A stretch of 64,000 bases of DNA. Origin: Allomuricauda sp. ARW1Y1 (GTDB lineage: Bacteria > Bacteroidota > Bacteroidia > Flavobacteriales > Flavobacteriaceae). Of this stretch, positions 1-8,875 are shown piece after piece. The stretch is taken from positions 248,001 to 312,000 of the forward strand of contig NZ_JACBZU010000004.1 in assembly GCF_013407935.1 (NCBI RefSeq), written 5' to 3'. A program made the translations under genes and the position numbers. Every line of letters starts with the position of its first letter. Positions within the stretch are counted from its first letter, which is position 1. The notes below the pieces were generated by a model, which was given only the letters and a program-made list of their open reading frames with translations, was not told where the DNA came from and did not search any database.

Positions 1-1
1 G

Positions 2-355
2 GTTAAACTGCTCTTTAAAAAGAGTTGGCCAAAAGCGAAGCTGTACATTGCCAACCATGGAAAAGAGGCACTTGAACTGCTCACAAAAGAAAGCTTTGAT
101 TTTATTTTGATGGATCTGCAAATGCCCGAAATGGATGGTTTTGAGACCACGTCCATCATAAGAAGCGGAAAAGCTTCCTGTGAGCCTGAAATTCCAATTA
201 TTGTATTGACAGCCGACAACACCGCAAAAACCCGCAAGAAGATTTTTGAACTAGGCGCCAACGACTTACTGACAAAACCCGTCAATGGACCCCGTTTGTT
301 GGCAAAAATGCAGAAAAGTATACTGCCCGATACGGACATAGACAAGGTGGCCTAA
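2..355 (+). CDS. C-terminal receiver domain of a two-component protein (5' end outside window)
   Basis: The frame is open from the window edge to the stop at 355, so only the last ~117 residues are present. They carry the end of a CheY-like receiver domain: hydrophobic strand FDFILMD with the phospho-accepting Asp in LMDLQMPEMDGF, a strand ending in TAD, and the conserved Lys in LLTKPVN. Nothing follows the receiver, so it is either a stand-alone regulator or, more likely, the C-terminal receiver of a hybrid sensor histidine kinase; the upstream part is needed to decide. A hairpin terminator lies just after the stop. Confidence 0.8.
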   Translation, partial: VKLLFKKSWPKAKLYIANHGKEALELLTKESFDFILMDLQMPEMDGFETTSIIRSGKASCEPEIPIIVLTADNTAKTRKKIFELGANDLLTKPVNGPRLLAKMQKSILPDTDIDKVA

Positions 356-370
356 ACCTTCCAAAAACAA

Positions 371-404
371 AAAAGCAAGCTTAAAACTAAAGCTTGCTTT
401 TTTT
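371..404. terminator. Bidirectional intrinsic terminator
   Basis: AAAAGCAAGCTT and AAGCTTGCTTTT form a perfect stem with a short loop. The plus strand has a T-run at 398-404 and the minus strand a T-rich tail. It separates the receiver-domain gene (plus) from the tRNA-Arg (minus), and can stop transcription from both. Confidence 0.8.
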
Positions 405-405
405 G

Positions 406-482
406 TGGTGACCCAGGGAGGATTCGAACCCCCAACCCTCAGAGCCGAAATCTGATATTCTATCCAGTTGAACTACTGGGCC
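406..482 (-). tRNA. tRNA-Arg (anticodon TCG)
   Basis: Read on the minus strand the sequence folds as a full cloverleaf: 7-bp acceptor stem GGCCCAG/CTGGGTC, D stem GTTC/GAAT, anticodon stem TCAGA/TCTGA with loop TTTCGGC (anticodon TCG, decoding CGA), and T stem GGGGG/CCTCC with loop TTCGAAT. The body is 74 nt (409-482). Discriminator A is followed by a genome-encoded CCA (406-408). Confidence 0.95.
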
Positions 483-495
483 AATATTTTTTAAA

Positions 496-948
496 CTATG
501 AACTCAATTTTGCCTTAACAATGGCTGAAATGGTCTTCCCGTCAGCCTGCCCGGCCAATTCTTTGGAAACAATTCCCATTACCTTGCCCATATCCTGCAT
601 TCCCGATGCTCCGACCGAATCGATGGTCTGTACCACCACTTTTTCGATTTCTTCTTCGGTAAGTTGCTCTGGCAAAAACTTCTCGATCACGGCAACCTGA
701 GCCAATTCTGGTTCTGCCAAATCCTCACGACCTTGCTCTTGGTAAATTACAGCACTATCCTTCCGCTGCTTTACCAATTTCTGAACCAATTTTATCTCAT
801 CCTCTTCGGACAACTCCGCTCCAGCACCTTTATCGGTTTTGGCCAGTAAAATTGCTGACTTAATGGCTCTTAATGCTTCCAAGGCAACAGTATCCTTTGC
901 CTTCATCGCGGCCTTCATTTCTGTCATTACCTTATCCTGCAAACCCAT
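496..948 (-). CDS. GatB/YqeY domain-containing protein
   Basis: A 150-residue protein matching the YqeY family over its full usual length. These small helical proteins resemble the tail domain of GatB and may act in tRNA-dependent amidation, but their role is not established. Visible family features are the N-terminal helix with MKAAMKAKDTVALEALRAIKSAI, a charged central helix, and the C-terminal GMQDMGKVMGIVSKELAGQADG segment. It lies downstream of ftsZ on the same strand, but a terminator (973-1010) separates them, so it probably has its own promoter. Confidence 0.9.
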   Translation of the reverse strand: MGLQDKVMTEMKAAMKAKDTVALEALRAIKSAILLAKTDKGAGAELSEEDEIKLVQKLVKQRKDSAVIYQEQGREDLAEPELAQVAVIEKFLPEQLTEEEIEKVVVQTIDSVGASGMQDMGKVMGIVSKELAGQADGKTISAIVKAKLSS

Positions 949-972
949 GTATTCTTATTTAGAGCGCGAAGA

Positions 973-1010
973 TAAAAAATAAACCCGAAAGTATGGTCAC
1001 CTTCGGGTTT
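973..1010 (-). terminator. Intrinsic terminator after ftsZ
   Basis: On the minus strand AAACCCGAA and TTCGGGTTT form a 9-bp perfect stem around a 12-nt loop, followed by TATTTTTTATC. It lies ~40 bp past the ftsZ stop and marks the end of the dcw operon. Confidence 0.8.
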
Positions 1011-1048
1011 ATGCTTTCCATAAAAAATGGATGTTAATCTAAACACTA

Positions 1049-3052
1049 CTAATCAACATTATCGTGCAAAAAAGAGTTGTTGGAGCGCAATTGCAAATCA
1101 TCGTTACTATCCTCTCCCAAAGTGGTCCTAGAGACTTTCTGTTCCTTTGGAACATCATTCAGGTCCACTCCTTGCCTTTTGTAAGCAGGCTCTTTTTCAA
1201 TGTCGTCTATACTGCTCCTGTTGTTTTGGAACTTATAGTTAAAATTTTTCAGTTTTCTTCTGCGCTCATCGGCACGGTTCTTCAAGATATCGCTGATGGA
1301 ACTGTTCATGGGGTCAAGGCTATCCATGGTTTCCTCGTTTTTTCCAGAACCTTCGCCCTCTTCCACTTTCACGGTCTTCTTCTCAAAAACCAGCTCGTTC
1401 TCCACTAATTTTGGCTCGTGGGTCTCCGCTTTGGATTTGGCACCTGTCAACCTTTCCTCCAATTCCATATACTCTTGGAGGTCGTATCTAGTCTCGCCCT
1501 CTTTCTTGTATTCCAAAACAGGTTTTACCTCTACGTAGTCGTTTACCTCTACATCCCCTAAACCATCATCATCCAGATTAAAGGTTACGGTATGTTCCTT
1601 TTCATCCGACTCCTCGGTTTCGTTGTTCAAAGGCATATCAAAGCTAAGCGTAAACTGGTCTTCGTTACTCTTTGATGGTACCACTTCGGCATCTATCACA
1701 TCAAAATTATTGATAACATTCTTTGCCTCTATAATAACAAAATCATCCTCCACCTTATCTGCGACTACTTCCTCATAGAACACATTGAAGTTTCTGATAT
1801 AGCTCGTGGTCGGAATCAAATCGGGATCCTTTGATGGTATTTTTGGTGCTACCTTCTCCTCTTCCATTTCCATATCCATATCCAAGGTATGCTTCACCAC
1901 TTTCGGTTCTGGCTGAGGGGTTGGCTCCGGTTGTGGAGCCGGTACTTTTTCCGTTTGGACTTCTTGCACCGAGGTAGATTCCGGTGTCAAGTCTTGCTCC
2001 GCGATTTGTTCGTCTTCCAAGGTATAAAACACCTTTTTGGACTCTGTATTTACAATATTGTCCTGCTGGTCAACATTGAATCCTGTCGCAATAACAGTAA
2101 CTGCAATGGCTTCACCAAGGCTTTCATCTTCTCCTACCCCCATGATGATGTTGGCTCCGTGACCTGCCTCTATTTGAATATGGTCGTTGATCTCACCGAT
2201 TTCATCGATGGTGATTTCCTGCGAACCGGAAACAATCAATAGCAACACATTTTTGGCCCCGTTGATCTTATTATCGTTCAATAATGGCGAATCCAAAGCC
2301 TTCATGATGGCCTCCGTTGCCCTTGCAGAACCGGACGCCGTCGCGGAGCCCATAATGGCAGTACCACTATTGGACAGTACCGTCTTGGCATCCCTAAGGT
2401 CAATGTTCTGGGTGTAGTGATGCGTAATTACCTCTGCAATACCCCTTGCTGCAGTGGCCAAAACTTCATCAGCTTTTGAGAAACCTGCCTTAAACCCAAG
2501 ATTGCCGTATACTTCCCTAAGCTTGTTGTTGTTGATGACGATCAGGGAGTCCACATTGGCACGAAGCTTTTCAATCCCCATCTGTGCTTGCTTGTTCCGC
2601 ATGGCTCCTTCAAACTGGAACGGCATGGTAACAATCCCTACAGTAAGAACATCCATTTCCTTGGCCAACTTGGCTATTACGGGAGCCGCACCTGTTCCGG
2701 TTCCACCGCCCATTCCGGCCGTAATAAATGCCATTTTGGTATTGTGCTCCAACATGGCCTTTAAATCTTCCATACTTTCCAAAGCGGCCTGCTCCCCAAT
2801 TTCTGGGTTGGCCCCTGCACCCAATCCTTCCGTAAGGGATACCCCTAGCTGGATTTTGTTGGGCACCGGACTGTTTTGCAAGGCTTGGGCATCGGTGTTA
2901 CAGATTACAAAATCCACTCCGTTGATACCGGCCTGGAACATGTGGTTGATGGCATTGCTTCCACCTCCACCAACTCCAATTACTTTAATTACGTTGCTCT
3001 TGTTCTTGGGCAAATCAAAAGCGATGTTGTCAAATTCAGTGTTCTTACTCAT
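1049..3052 (-). CDS. ftsZ: Cell division protein FtsZ with long acidic tail
   Basis: Tubulin-like GTPase that forms the cytokinetic Z ring. The GTPase core covers about residues 18-325, with GVGGGGSNAIN near residue 26 and the tubulin signature GGGTGTG at 115-121. The protein is 667 residues against ~385 in E. coli. The additional ~340 residues form an acidic, Pro/Glu-rich linker of low complexity. The tail ends in a basic conserved-looking block EPAYKRQGVDL about 45 residues from the C-terminus, probably the peptide that binds FtsA; this role is inferred. Long FtsZ tails are usual in Flavobacteriia. Last gene of the dcw cluster, 27 bp after ftsA. Confidence 0.98.
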   Translation of the reverse strand: MSKNTEFDNIAFDLPKNKSNVIKVIGVGGGGSNAINHMFQAGINGVDFVICNTDAQALQNSPVPNKIQLGVSLTEGLGAGANPEIGEQAALESMEDLKAMLEHNTKMAFITAGMGGGTGTGAAPVIAKLAKEMDVLTVGIVTMPFQFEGAMRNKQAQMGIEKLRANVDSLIVINNNKLREVYGNLGFKAGFSKADEVLATAARGIAEVITHHYTQNIDLRDAKTVLSNSGTAIMGSATASGSARATEAIMKALDSPLLNDNKINGAKNVLLLIVSGSQEITIDEIGEINDHIQIEAGHGANIIMGVGEDESLGEAIAVTVIATGFNVDQQDNIVNTESKKVFYTLEDEQIAEQDLTPESTSVQEVQTEKVPAPQPEPTPQPEPKVVKHTLDMDMEMEEEKVAPKIPSKDPDLIPTTSYIRNFNVFYEEVVADKVEDDFVIIEAKNVINNFDVIDAEVVPSKSNEDQFTLSFDMPLNNETEESDEKEHTVTFNLDDDGLGDVEVNDYVEVKPVLEYKKEGETRYDLQEYMELEERLTGAKSKAETHEPKLVENELVFEKKTVKVEEGEGSGKNEETMDSLDPMNSSISDILKNRADERRRKLKNFNYKFQNNRSSIDDIEKEPAYKRQGVDLNDVPKEQKVSRTTLGEDSNDDLQLRSNNSFLHDNVD

Positions 3053-3079
3053 GACAGTTGTGTTTCTCTATTGGGGTTA

Positions 3080-4414
3080 TTATTCTGCGTTGTCCAAAAA
3101 GTCCTTCAACTTTTCTGACCATTTATCAAAAATGGATTTTCTCTCCGGATGGGTAGCTGCGTTGGTTTTCGCTCCCATCTCGTTTTCCTCGCCAACCAAT
3201 ACTTCTTCCTCCTTGAGTTCTTCTTCTTGGTGCTGCACCTTTCTATTTTTCTTCTTGGCCTCCAAAGAGTTCATCAACAATCCGACCGCCGTTGCATAGA
3301 GTGGACTGGCCACTTCTTCATCGGAATCTCCCGCTAGATGCTCGTTTGGATAACCAATTCTGGTATCCATGCCAGTTATGTATTCCACCAATTGTTTCAA
3401 GTGTTTCAATTGGCTTCCCCCACCGGTCAGCACAATACCAGCAATCAACTTTTTCTTTTGTTCCTCGTGGCCATAATTTTTGATTTCCACATAAACCTGC
3501 TCCACGATTTCCACCACTCGGGCGTGAATGATCTTCGAAAGGTTTTTCAAGGTGATTTCCTTGGGCTCACGGCCTCTTAATCCCGGAATGGATACGATTT
3601 CATTGTCCTTGTTCTCTCCGGGCCAGGCGGAACCAAATTTTATTTTAAGTAATTCGGCCTGCTTCTCAATAATGGAGCAGCCTTCTTTGATGTCTTCTGT
3701 GATGACGTTACCTCCAAATGGAATAACAGAGGTATGACGGATGATGCCGTCCTTGAAAATGGCCAAATCCGTGGTTCCACCACCTATATCGATTAAGGCT
3801 ACACCAGCTTCTTTCTCCTCTTGGCTCAATACGGCATCTGCGGATGCCAAGGGTTCCAAGGTGATGTTCCCCAAGTCCAATCCAGCACTTTTGATGCACC
3901 TTCCAATATTTTTTATGGAGGACACTTGTCCGACAACCACATGAAAATTGGCCTCCAATCGACCACCGTACATTCCCACGGGCTCCTTGATTTCGGACTG
4001 ACCGTCCACTTTGTACTCCTGAGGCAGCACATGAATGATTTCCTCACCCGGAAGCATTACCAATTTATACACTTGGTTGCAAAGCTTGTCCAAATCATCA
4101 TTGTCTATCACTTCTTCCGAGTTGGGACGGGTGATGTAATCACTGTGGTGTAGGCTTCGGATGTGCTGGCCTGCAATGCCAACTACAACGGAGCCGATTT
4201 TTAGGCCAGAATTCAACTCGGCCTGTTCCACTGCCTGCTGTATGGACGAAATGGTCTGTGTGATATTGTTGACCACACCACGGTGAACACCCAAGCTTTT
4301 AGACCGCCCGGTGCCCAAAATCTCAATTTTCCCATACTCATTTTCCCTACCAATGATCGCCACGATCTTGGTAGTTCCTATATCCAACCCAACTGAATAA
4401 TTACCTTGTTCCAT
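3080..4414 (-). CDS. ftsA: Cell division protein FtsA
   Basis: Actin-like ATPase that tethers FtsZ to the inner membrane. The 444-residue protein opens with the phosphate-binding loop GLDIGTTKI (residues 9-17) and has the second actin-family loop IDIGGGTTDLAIF and the adenosine motif GIVLTGGGSQL. Its last ~17 residues (IFDKWSEKLKDFLDNAE) can form an amphipathic helix, the expected membrane-targeting sequence. The gene lies between ftsQ (3-bp gap) and ftsZ, the standard order. Confidence 0.97.
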   Translation of the reverse strand: MEQGNYSVGLDIGTTKIVAIIGRENEYGKIEILGTGRSKSLGVHRGVVNNITQTISSIQQAVEQAELNSGLKIGSVVVGIAGQHIRSLHHSDYITRPNSEEVIDNDDLDKLCNQVYKLVMLPGEEIIHVLPQEYKVDGQSEIKEPVGMYGGRLEANFHVVVGQVSSIKNIGRCIKSAGLDLGNITLEPLASADAVLSQEEKEAGVALIDIGGGTTDLAIFKDGIIRHTSVIPFGGNVITEDIKEGCSIIEKQAELLKIKFGSAWPGENKDNEIVSIPGLRGREPKEITLKNLSKIIHARVVEIVEQVYVEIKNYGHEEQKKKLIAGIVLTGGGSQLKHLKQLVEYITGMDTRIGYPNEHLAGDSDEEVASPLYATAVGLLMNSLEAKKKNRKVQHQEEELKEEEVLVGEENEMGAKTNAATHPERKSIFDKWSEKLKDFLDNAE

Positions 4415-4417
4415 ACG

Positions 4418-5137
4418 TTAAATTTTGGTGCAAACCACTTGATTGTTGAATTCCAAACTCACTGTTGCATAATCCTCCAAGGAATTGTCCTTGGCTGCCT
4501 TTGCATAAAAGGCCATAAAATTTTTGAACTTTTTGTTCAAATTGTCCACTCCGCCCAAATTCACCACAAAGTTTTCCATGCGGAACTTGAGCTGATATTT
4601 ATTTTCATCCTCGATATGTATCCCAATGACATTTTTTCGTAAAAAATCATCATTGTTGATATAGTCCAAAATCACATAGGCGTCCTCAAGGGTTTTCCCT
4701 GTGATTTTCCCTGTAATGATGGGCACCCTTGCTGAATGGTATCTTGACAACGGCATGCGTTTGCCCTCATCATCCAAATAAAATTTGGAGGCACCTTCTA
4801 TTCTTCCAATTGGCTTTCGCTGAACAATCTTGGATACAAGTTCCCCGTTTACAGTGAGATAGACCTGGGCATTTTTGACCATATCGTTGGATAGTATAAC
4901 CTCCTCTATGCTATTCAAAACTAACTGTTCTTTGGGCCTATTCTCTAGGGCTCCGTATTTTTGTATTAACAATTTATTAACCGCATCTTCAGTTAAATAC
5001 AAATTGTTTTCACCAACAAATTTTACGGTCATACCCTGCACCGTTCTGCGTTCGTTTCTTTGGTCGGCAAAACCGTAAAGCGCAATTACGGCAACCGACA
5101 AAAATGCGAGTTTGATGTAATCCCAATTAATGCGCAT
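4418..5137 (-). CDS. ftsQ: Cell division protein FtsQ/DivIB
   Basis: Bitopic divisome protein linking early and late division proteins in the periplasm. I chose the ATG at 5137 (239 residues, MRINWDYIKLAFL...) because it gives a standard short cytoplasmic tail and a membrane segment at about residues 8-23; an upstream in-frame ATG at 5197 would lie well inside murC. A POTRA-like region follows (TVKFVGENNLYLTEDAVNKLL). The chosen start overlaps the murC stop by 11 bp, suggesting translational coupling. Confidence 0.9.
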   Translation of the reverse strand: MRINWDYIKLAFLSVAVIALYGFADQRNERRTVQGMTVKFVGENNLYLTEDAVNKLLIQKYGALENRPKEQLVLNSIEEVILSNDMVKNAQVYLTVNGELVSKIVQRKPIGRIEGASKFYLDDEGKRMPLSRYHSARVPIITGKITGKTLEDAYVILDYINNDDFLRKNVIGIHIEDENKYQLKFRMENFVVNLGGVDNLNKKFKNFMAFYAKAAKDNSLEDYATVSLEFNNQVVCTKI

Positions 5138-6476
5138 AACCCAATATGTTTTTGATTTTTGGCACTTCCATTCCAATATCCCCTGCTCCAAGGACAACCA
5201 AAACCCCTGTTTTGCAGTTCTTTACCTCTTCCAATAATTCCGATTTCGACATCAGTTTTTTATTGGGGTTTTCTATTTTATCCAACAGCCATTGCGATGT
5301 GACACCCTCAATAGGTTCTTCTCGGGCCGGGTAAATGTCCAATAGGATGATTTCATCAAAATCGGAGAGACTTGCCGCAAAATCATCTGCAAAATCTTGT
5401 GTGCGCGAAAAAAGATGGGGCTGAAAAATCACCGTTATCCTTTCCCCAGCGTGCATTTCGCGAATCGCTTGGTGCACTGCACTGATTTCCGTTGGATGAT
5501 GCGCATAGTCATCGATAAACACAAAATCTTCTTCCTTGATTTGATATGAAAACCTGCGCTGAACCCCCTTGAAAGTCTCCAAAGCTTTGGCAAGGCGGTG
5601 AGGTGGGCAACCTGTTTGCACCGCCATCGCAAAAGCAGCTAATCCATTGAGCAGATTGTGTCTGCCCGGCTTGTTGAACTTTACGTCCTTGATAACCTCG
5701 GAAGGTGTTACGATATCAAATATGTAGGCTCCATGTTCAATTTTGATGTTTTCTATGCAGTAATCAGCACCATCCTCTATGCCAAAAGTGGTTCCTTCCA
5801 AAGGAAGTCCCTTGCGTACGAAGAGCTTTCCACCCGGCTTGATTCTTTCCACAAATTCACGGAATGAATGCTCCAACTCCTCCTTGGTACCGTAGATATC
5901 CAAATGGTCGGCATCCATGGATGTGACACAGGCGACCGTTGGTGTTAATCGTAAAAAGGAACGATCGAACTCATCAGCCTCCACTACCGAATATTCGGTG
6001 CCATCCAACACAAAGTTGCTATCGAAATCTTCAGAAATACCGCCCAAAAATGCGGTCATGGGCAATTCACACTCCTTCAGCAAATGGGCCAAAATACTGG
6101 ACGTAGTGGTTTTACCGTGTGTACCAGCAACAGCCAAACAAAAGGAATCCTTGGTGATGATGCCCAACACCTCCGAACGCTTTTTAAAGTTGAAACCTCC
6201 GTTTTTGTAAAACTGGAATTCGGAATGCTTTGAAGGAACTGCAGGAGTATAGACCACCAAAGTATTCGGATGCTTGAAGGTATCGGAAATCAAATCGACA
6301 TTATCCTCAAAATGCACGGAAATACCCTTCTCCATCAAGTCATCGGTAATGGGCGTTGGGGTGCGATCATACCCTGCCACCTCTTTACCCACAAATTTGA
6401 AATAGCGCGCCAAGGCGGACATTCCAATGCCGCCAATTCCGATAAAATAAACGCTATGTATATCTTTCAAACTCAT
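5127..6476 (-). CDS. murC: UDP-N-acetylmuramate--L-alanine ligase
   Basis: Cytosolic ATP-dependent ligase adding L-Ala to UDP-MurNAc, the first peptide step of peptidoglycan precursor synthesis. The 449-residue protein has an N-terminal Rossmann motif FIGIGGIGMS (residues 11-20), the Mur ligase ATP loop AGTHGKTTT (117-125) and the conserved central FIDDYAHHPTEI. The gene follows murG on the same strand with a ~110-bp spacer that holds a dispersed repeat, the only sizeable gap inside the cluster. Confidence 0.97.
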   Translation of the reverse strand: MSLKDIHSVYFIGIGGIGMSALARYFKFVGKEVAGYDRTPTPITDDLMEKGISVHFEDNVDLISDTFKHPNTLVVYTPAVPSKHSEFQFYKNGGFNFKKRSEVLGIITKDSFCLAVAGTHGKTTTSSILAHLLKECELPMTAFLGGISEDFDSNFVLDGTEYSVVEADEFDRSFLRLTPTVACVTSMDADHLDIYGTKEELEHSFREFVERIKPGGKLFVRKGLPLEGTTFGIEDGADYCIENIKIEHGAYIFDIVTPSEVIKDVKFNKPGRHNLLNGLAAFAMAVQTGCPPHRLAKALETFKGVQRRFSYQIKEEDFVFIDDYAHHPTEISAVHQAIREMHAGERITVIFQPHLFSRTQDFADDFAASLSDFDEIILLDIYPAREEPIEGVTSQWLLDKIENPNKKLMSKSELLEEVKNCKTGVLVVLGAGDIGMEVPKIKNILGYAH

Positions 6477-6529
6477 AAAGTCTTCCTCTCAGTTCGTGCA
6501 CAACCAATAACAAAACTCAAGAACAACCG

Positions 6530-6556
6530 CACCTCTCGACTGCGCTCGAGGTGACA
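6530..6556. repeat. Dispersed palindromic element, intergenic copy
   Basis: Lies in the murG-murC spacer. The core TCGACTGCGCTCGA is nearly self-complementary and is flanked by CACCTC and GAGGTGACA. A copy differing at only 3 of 27 positions is found at 57492-57518 inside metH, and a half copy near 62040. Such short palindromes are common between flavobacterial genes; that class assignment is from general knowledge. Confidence 0.7.
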
Positions 6557-6588
6557 CTTATCCATATTTTGCAAATCGTTTCCCTGCA

Positions 6589-7680
6589 TTATTTCTTTAA
6601 TAATTTTTCAATTTCATCCACAATATGTTCCGTAGCCTTGGGCATAGCCATTTTTCTAATGTTCTTTCCCAATTTTTCCTGGAGGGCTTCGGAGCCCATT
6701 AGGTTTGAAAAATTGGTTTCAAATTCGGCATCCAATTCATCCTCCTTAAGCATGATGGCGGCGTCTTTGGACACCAAGGCCTTTGCGTTTTGTGTTTGAT
6801 GGTCCTCTGCCACATTGGGCGATGGTATAAAAATCACCGGTTTGCCCACCAAACAGAGTTCCGAAACCGAACCGGCACCGGCTCTTGAGATGATTACATC
6901 GGCAGCGGCGTAGGCCAAATCCATTCGATTGACAAAGGCCATAACTTTTACTGTATCCGAATCATGCGTTTTATAGGCTTCGTAATACAGTTTGCCGCAT
7001 TGCCAGAGCACTCGGAGGTTTTGCTTTGCAAAAAAATCGACCTCCTTTTCTATCAATTGGTTGATTCTGCGGGCTCCAAGGCTCCCACCCAATACCAATA
7101 CCGTTTTTTTATCTCCTTTCAGTCCAAAAAAATCAAGTGCTTCTTCTTTATTTTTCGAGACAGCAACCAAATCCGTGCGGATAGGATTTCCAGTTTTCAC
7201 AATCTTTTCTTTTGGAAAAAATCGCTCCATCCCATCATAGGCCACGCAAATCTTCTCAGCCCTTGCCGCCAACAATTTGTTGGTGATGCCCGCAAAGGAA
7301 TTTTGTTCCTGCAACACGCAGGGAACACCAGCCCTTTGGGCCATTCGCAGCAAAGGTCCGCTGGCAAAGCCACCCGTGCCAATGGCCACATGGGGTTTAA
7401 ATTGTTTAATAATGTTGCGTGCTTCCAACAAACTACTTATCACTTTAAAGGGAAACATGAGATTCTTCAATGTCAGTTTCCGTTGTAATCCACTTATCCA
7501 CAAGCCTTTGATTTCATACCCAGCTTGCGGTACTTTTTCCATTTCCATTTTATCCTTGGCTCCAACAAACAAGAATTTAGCATCGGGATATCTCCGCTTC
7601 AACTCGTTTGCGATGGCCACAGCCGGATAAATATGTCCGCCCGTTCCTCCTCCAGAAAGTATAAACCTATATCTGTCCAC
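6589..7680 (-). CDS. murG: UDP-GlcNAc:lipid I N-acetylglucosaminyltransferase MurG
   Basis: Peripheral membrane GT-B glycosyltransferase that converts lipid I to lipid II on the inner face of the membrane. At 363 residues it has the usual length. The acceptor-site loop [11 protein letters not shown] sits at residues 10-20; a second glycine loop [11 protein letters not shown] and the donor-binding region [23 protein letters not shown] are present. Its start overlaps the end of ftsW by 14 bp. Confidence 0.97.
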   Translation of the reverse strand: MDRYRFILSGGGTGGHIYPAVAIANELKRRYPDAKFLFVGAKDKMEMEKVPQAGYEIKGLWISGLQRKLTLKNLMFPFKVISSLLEARNIIKQFKPHVAIGTGGFASGPLLRMAQRAGVPCVLQEQNSFAGITNKLLAARAEKICVAYDGMERFFPKEKIVKTGNPIRTDLVAVSKNKEEALDFFGLKGDKKTVLVLGGSLGARRINQLIEKEVDFFAKQNLRVLWQCGKLYYEAYKTHDSDTVKVMAFVNRMDLAYAAADVIISRAGAGSVSELCLVGKPVIFIPSPNVAEDHQTQNAKALVSKDAAIMLKEDELDAEFETNFSNLMGSEALQEKLGKNIRKMAMPKATEHIVDEIEKLLKK

Positions 7681-8872
7681 TTAATACTTCTAAAGGGTTT
7701 GTTTCATCTATTCCATGGGATTGCTCCTCTAGATTTTCCTTTTTGTTACTGGCACTCAATACAATTCCAATGGCCATGCAGGTCATCCAAATGGATGTTC
7801 CGCCCATACTGATCAACGGTAACGGCTGACCCGTAACCGGGAATAATTGTACCACCACCGCCATATTGATAAATGCCTGAAACACGATGGGCAAGCCTAC
7901 GCCTATCACCAACAATTTTGAAAAAACCGTTTTGGACGAATGCGCCACAACCACAATACGAAACAGCAATAAGAGATAAAAGAAAAGCAAAGCTCCCCCG
8001 CCCAATAAGCCATATTCTTCAATGATGATGGCAAAAATGAAATCCGATGTACTTTGGGACAACATGTTCTTCATCACGCTTTTTCCTGCTCCTTTGCCCA
8101 CTACGCCACCTTCGGCCACAGCAATCTGGGCCAAGGTCAACTGGTGCAGATCATCCTTATCCGCTTGCTCGGGATGGATAAAGGTTTCAATCCTTGATTT
8201 CCAAGTTCCAGCACGTTGTGGCAATACCTCTGGCGCCTTGAACAGCACAAACAGGAACATTCCTGCGAATACGATTCCAGTAGCCACCATGGCAAGCAAA
8301 TATTTTAGGGGGTATCCTCCCAGAAAGCATAGCACCAATACCATTAGGCTAATGATGGCTGCGGTTGAAAAGTTTTCGGGAAGAATCAATAGCACCACCA
8401 AGGCAACTGGGAGCCAAAGCGGCAAAATACTTTCTTTAAAAGTAATCTTGACATCCTTGATTTTTGTTAGATATCTCGCAATCCAAATCATCAACACTAC
8501 CGATGCCAAAGTGGAAGTCTGAAAATTGACCCCAACCAAAGGAATCTTGATCCATCGGTTGGCCGTTACCCCACCTATTCGGGTTTCCACAGTTAAGGTG
8601 TAAATCAACAACAGGATGACAATGGGCATGGCAATGATGGACAGCCCTTTGAAATAATGCGTAGGTATCCTGTGCACGGCGTAGATGATTCCGAAGCCCA
8701 AAAACAGGAGCACCGCATGCTTGACCAAATGGCCAAAAGTGGTCCCATCCCCGTTTACATAGACCAAATTGGTACTGGCGCTGTACACGGGCAAAAATGA
8801 GAAAAGTGCCAAGAGGGCCACTACGCCCCAAATGGCTTTATCACCTTTCAGATTTTTGAAAATTGCGAACAC
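7667..8872 (-). CDS. ftsW: Peptidoglycan polymerase FtsW (SEDS family)
   Basis: Multi-pass SEDS glycosyltransferase that polymerises lipid II with the cognate transpeptidase FtsI at the septum. The 401-residue protein has about ten membrane segments. Typical SEDS stretches are visible, including [20 protein letters not shown] and the C-terminal [22 protein letters not shown]. It sits between murD and murG, the usual place for FtsW rather than RodA. Confidence 0.95.
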   Translation of the reverse strand: MFAIFKNLKGDKAIWGVVALLALFSFLPVYSASTNLVYVNGDGTTFGHLVKHAVLLFLGFGIIYAVHRIPTHYFKGLSIIAMPIVILLLIYTLTVETRIGGVTANRWIKIPLVGVNFQTSTLASVVLMIWIARYLTKIKDVKITFKESILPLWLPVALVVLLILPENFSTAAIISLMVLVLCFLGGYPLKYLLAMVATGIVFAGMFLFVLFKAPEVLPQRAGTWKSRIETFIHPEQADKDDLHQLTLAQIAVAEGGVVGKGAGKSVMKNMLSQSTSDFIFAIIIEEYGLLGGGALLFFYLLLLFRIVVVAHSSKTVFSKLLVIGVGLPIVFQAFINMAVVVQLFPVTGQPLPLISMGGTSIWMTCMAIGIVLSASNKKENLEEQSHGIDETNPLEVLSGQI

Positions 8873-8875
8873 GTT

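Noticed and set aside
2454..3299. 281-codon open frame on the plus strand
   Set aside because: Antisense to ftsZ and the end of ftsA; low-complexity translation with no domain.
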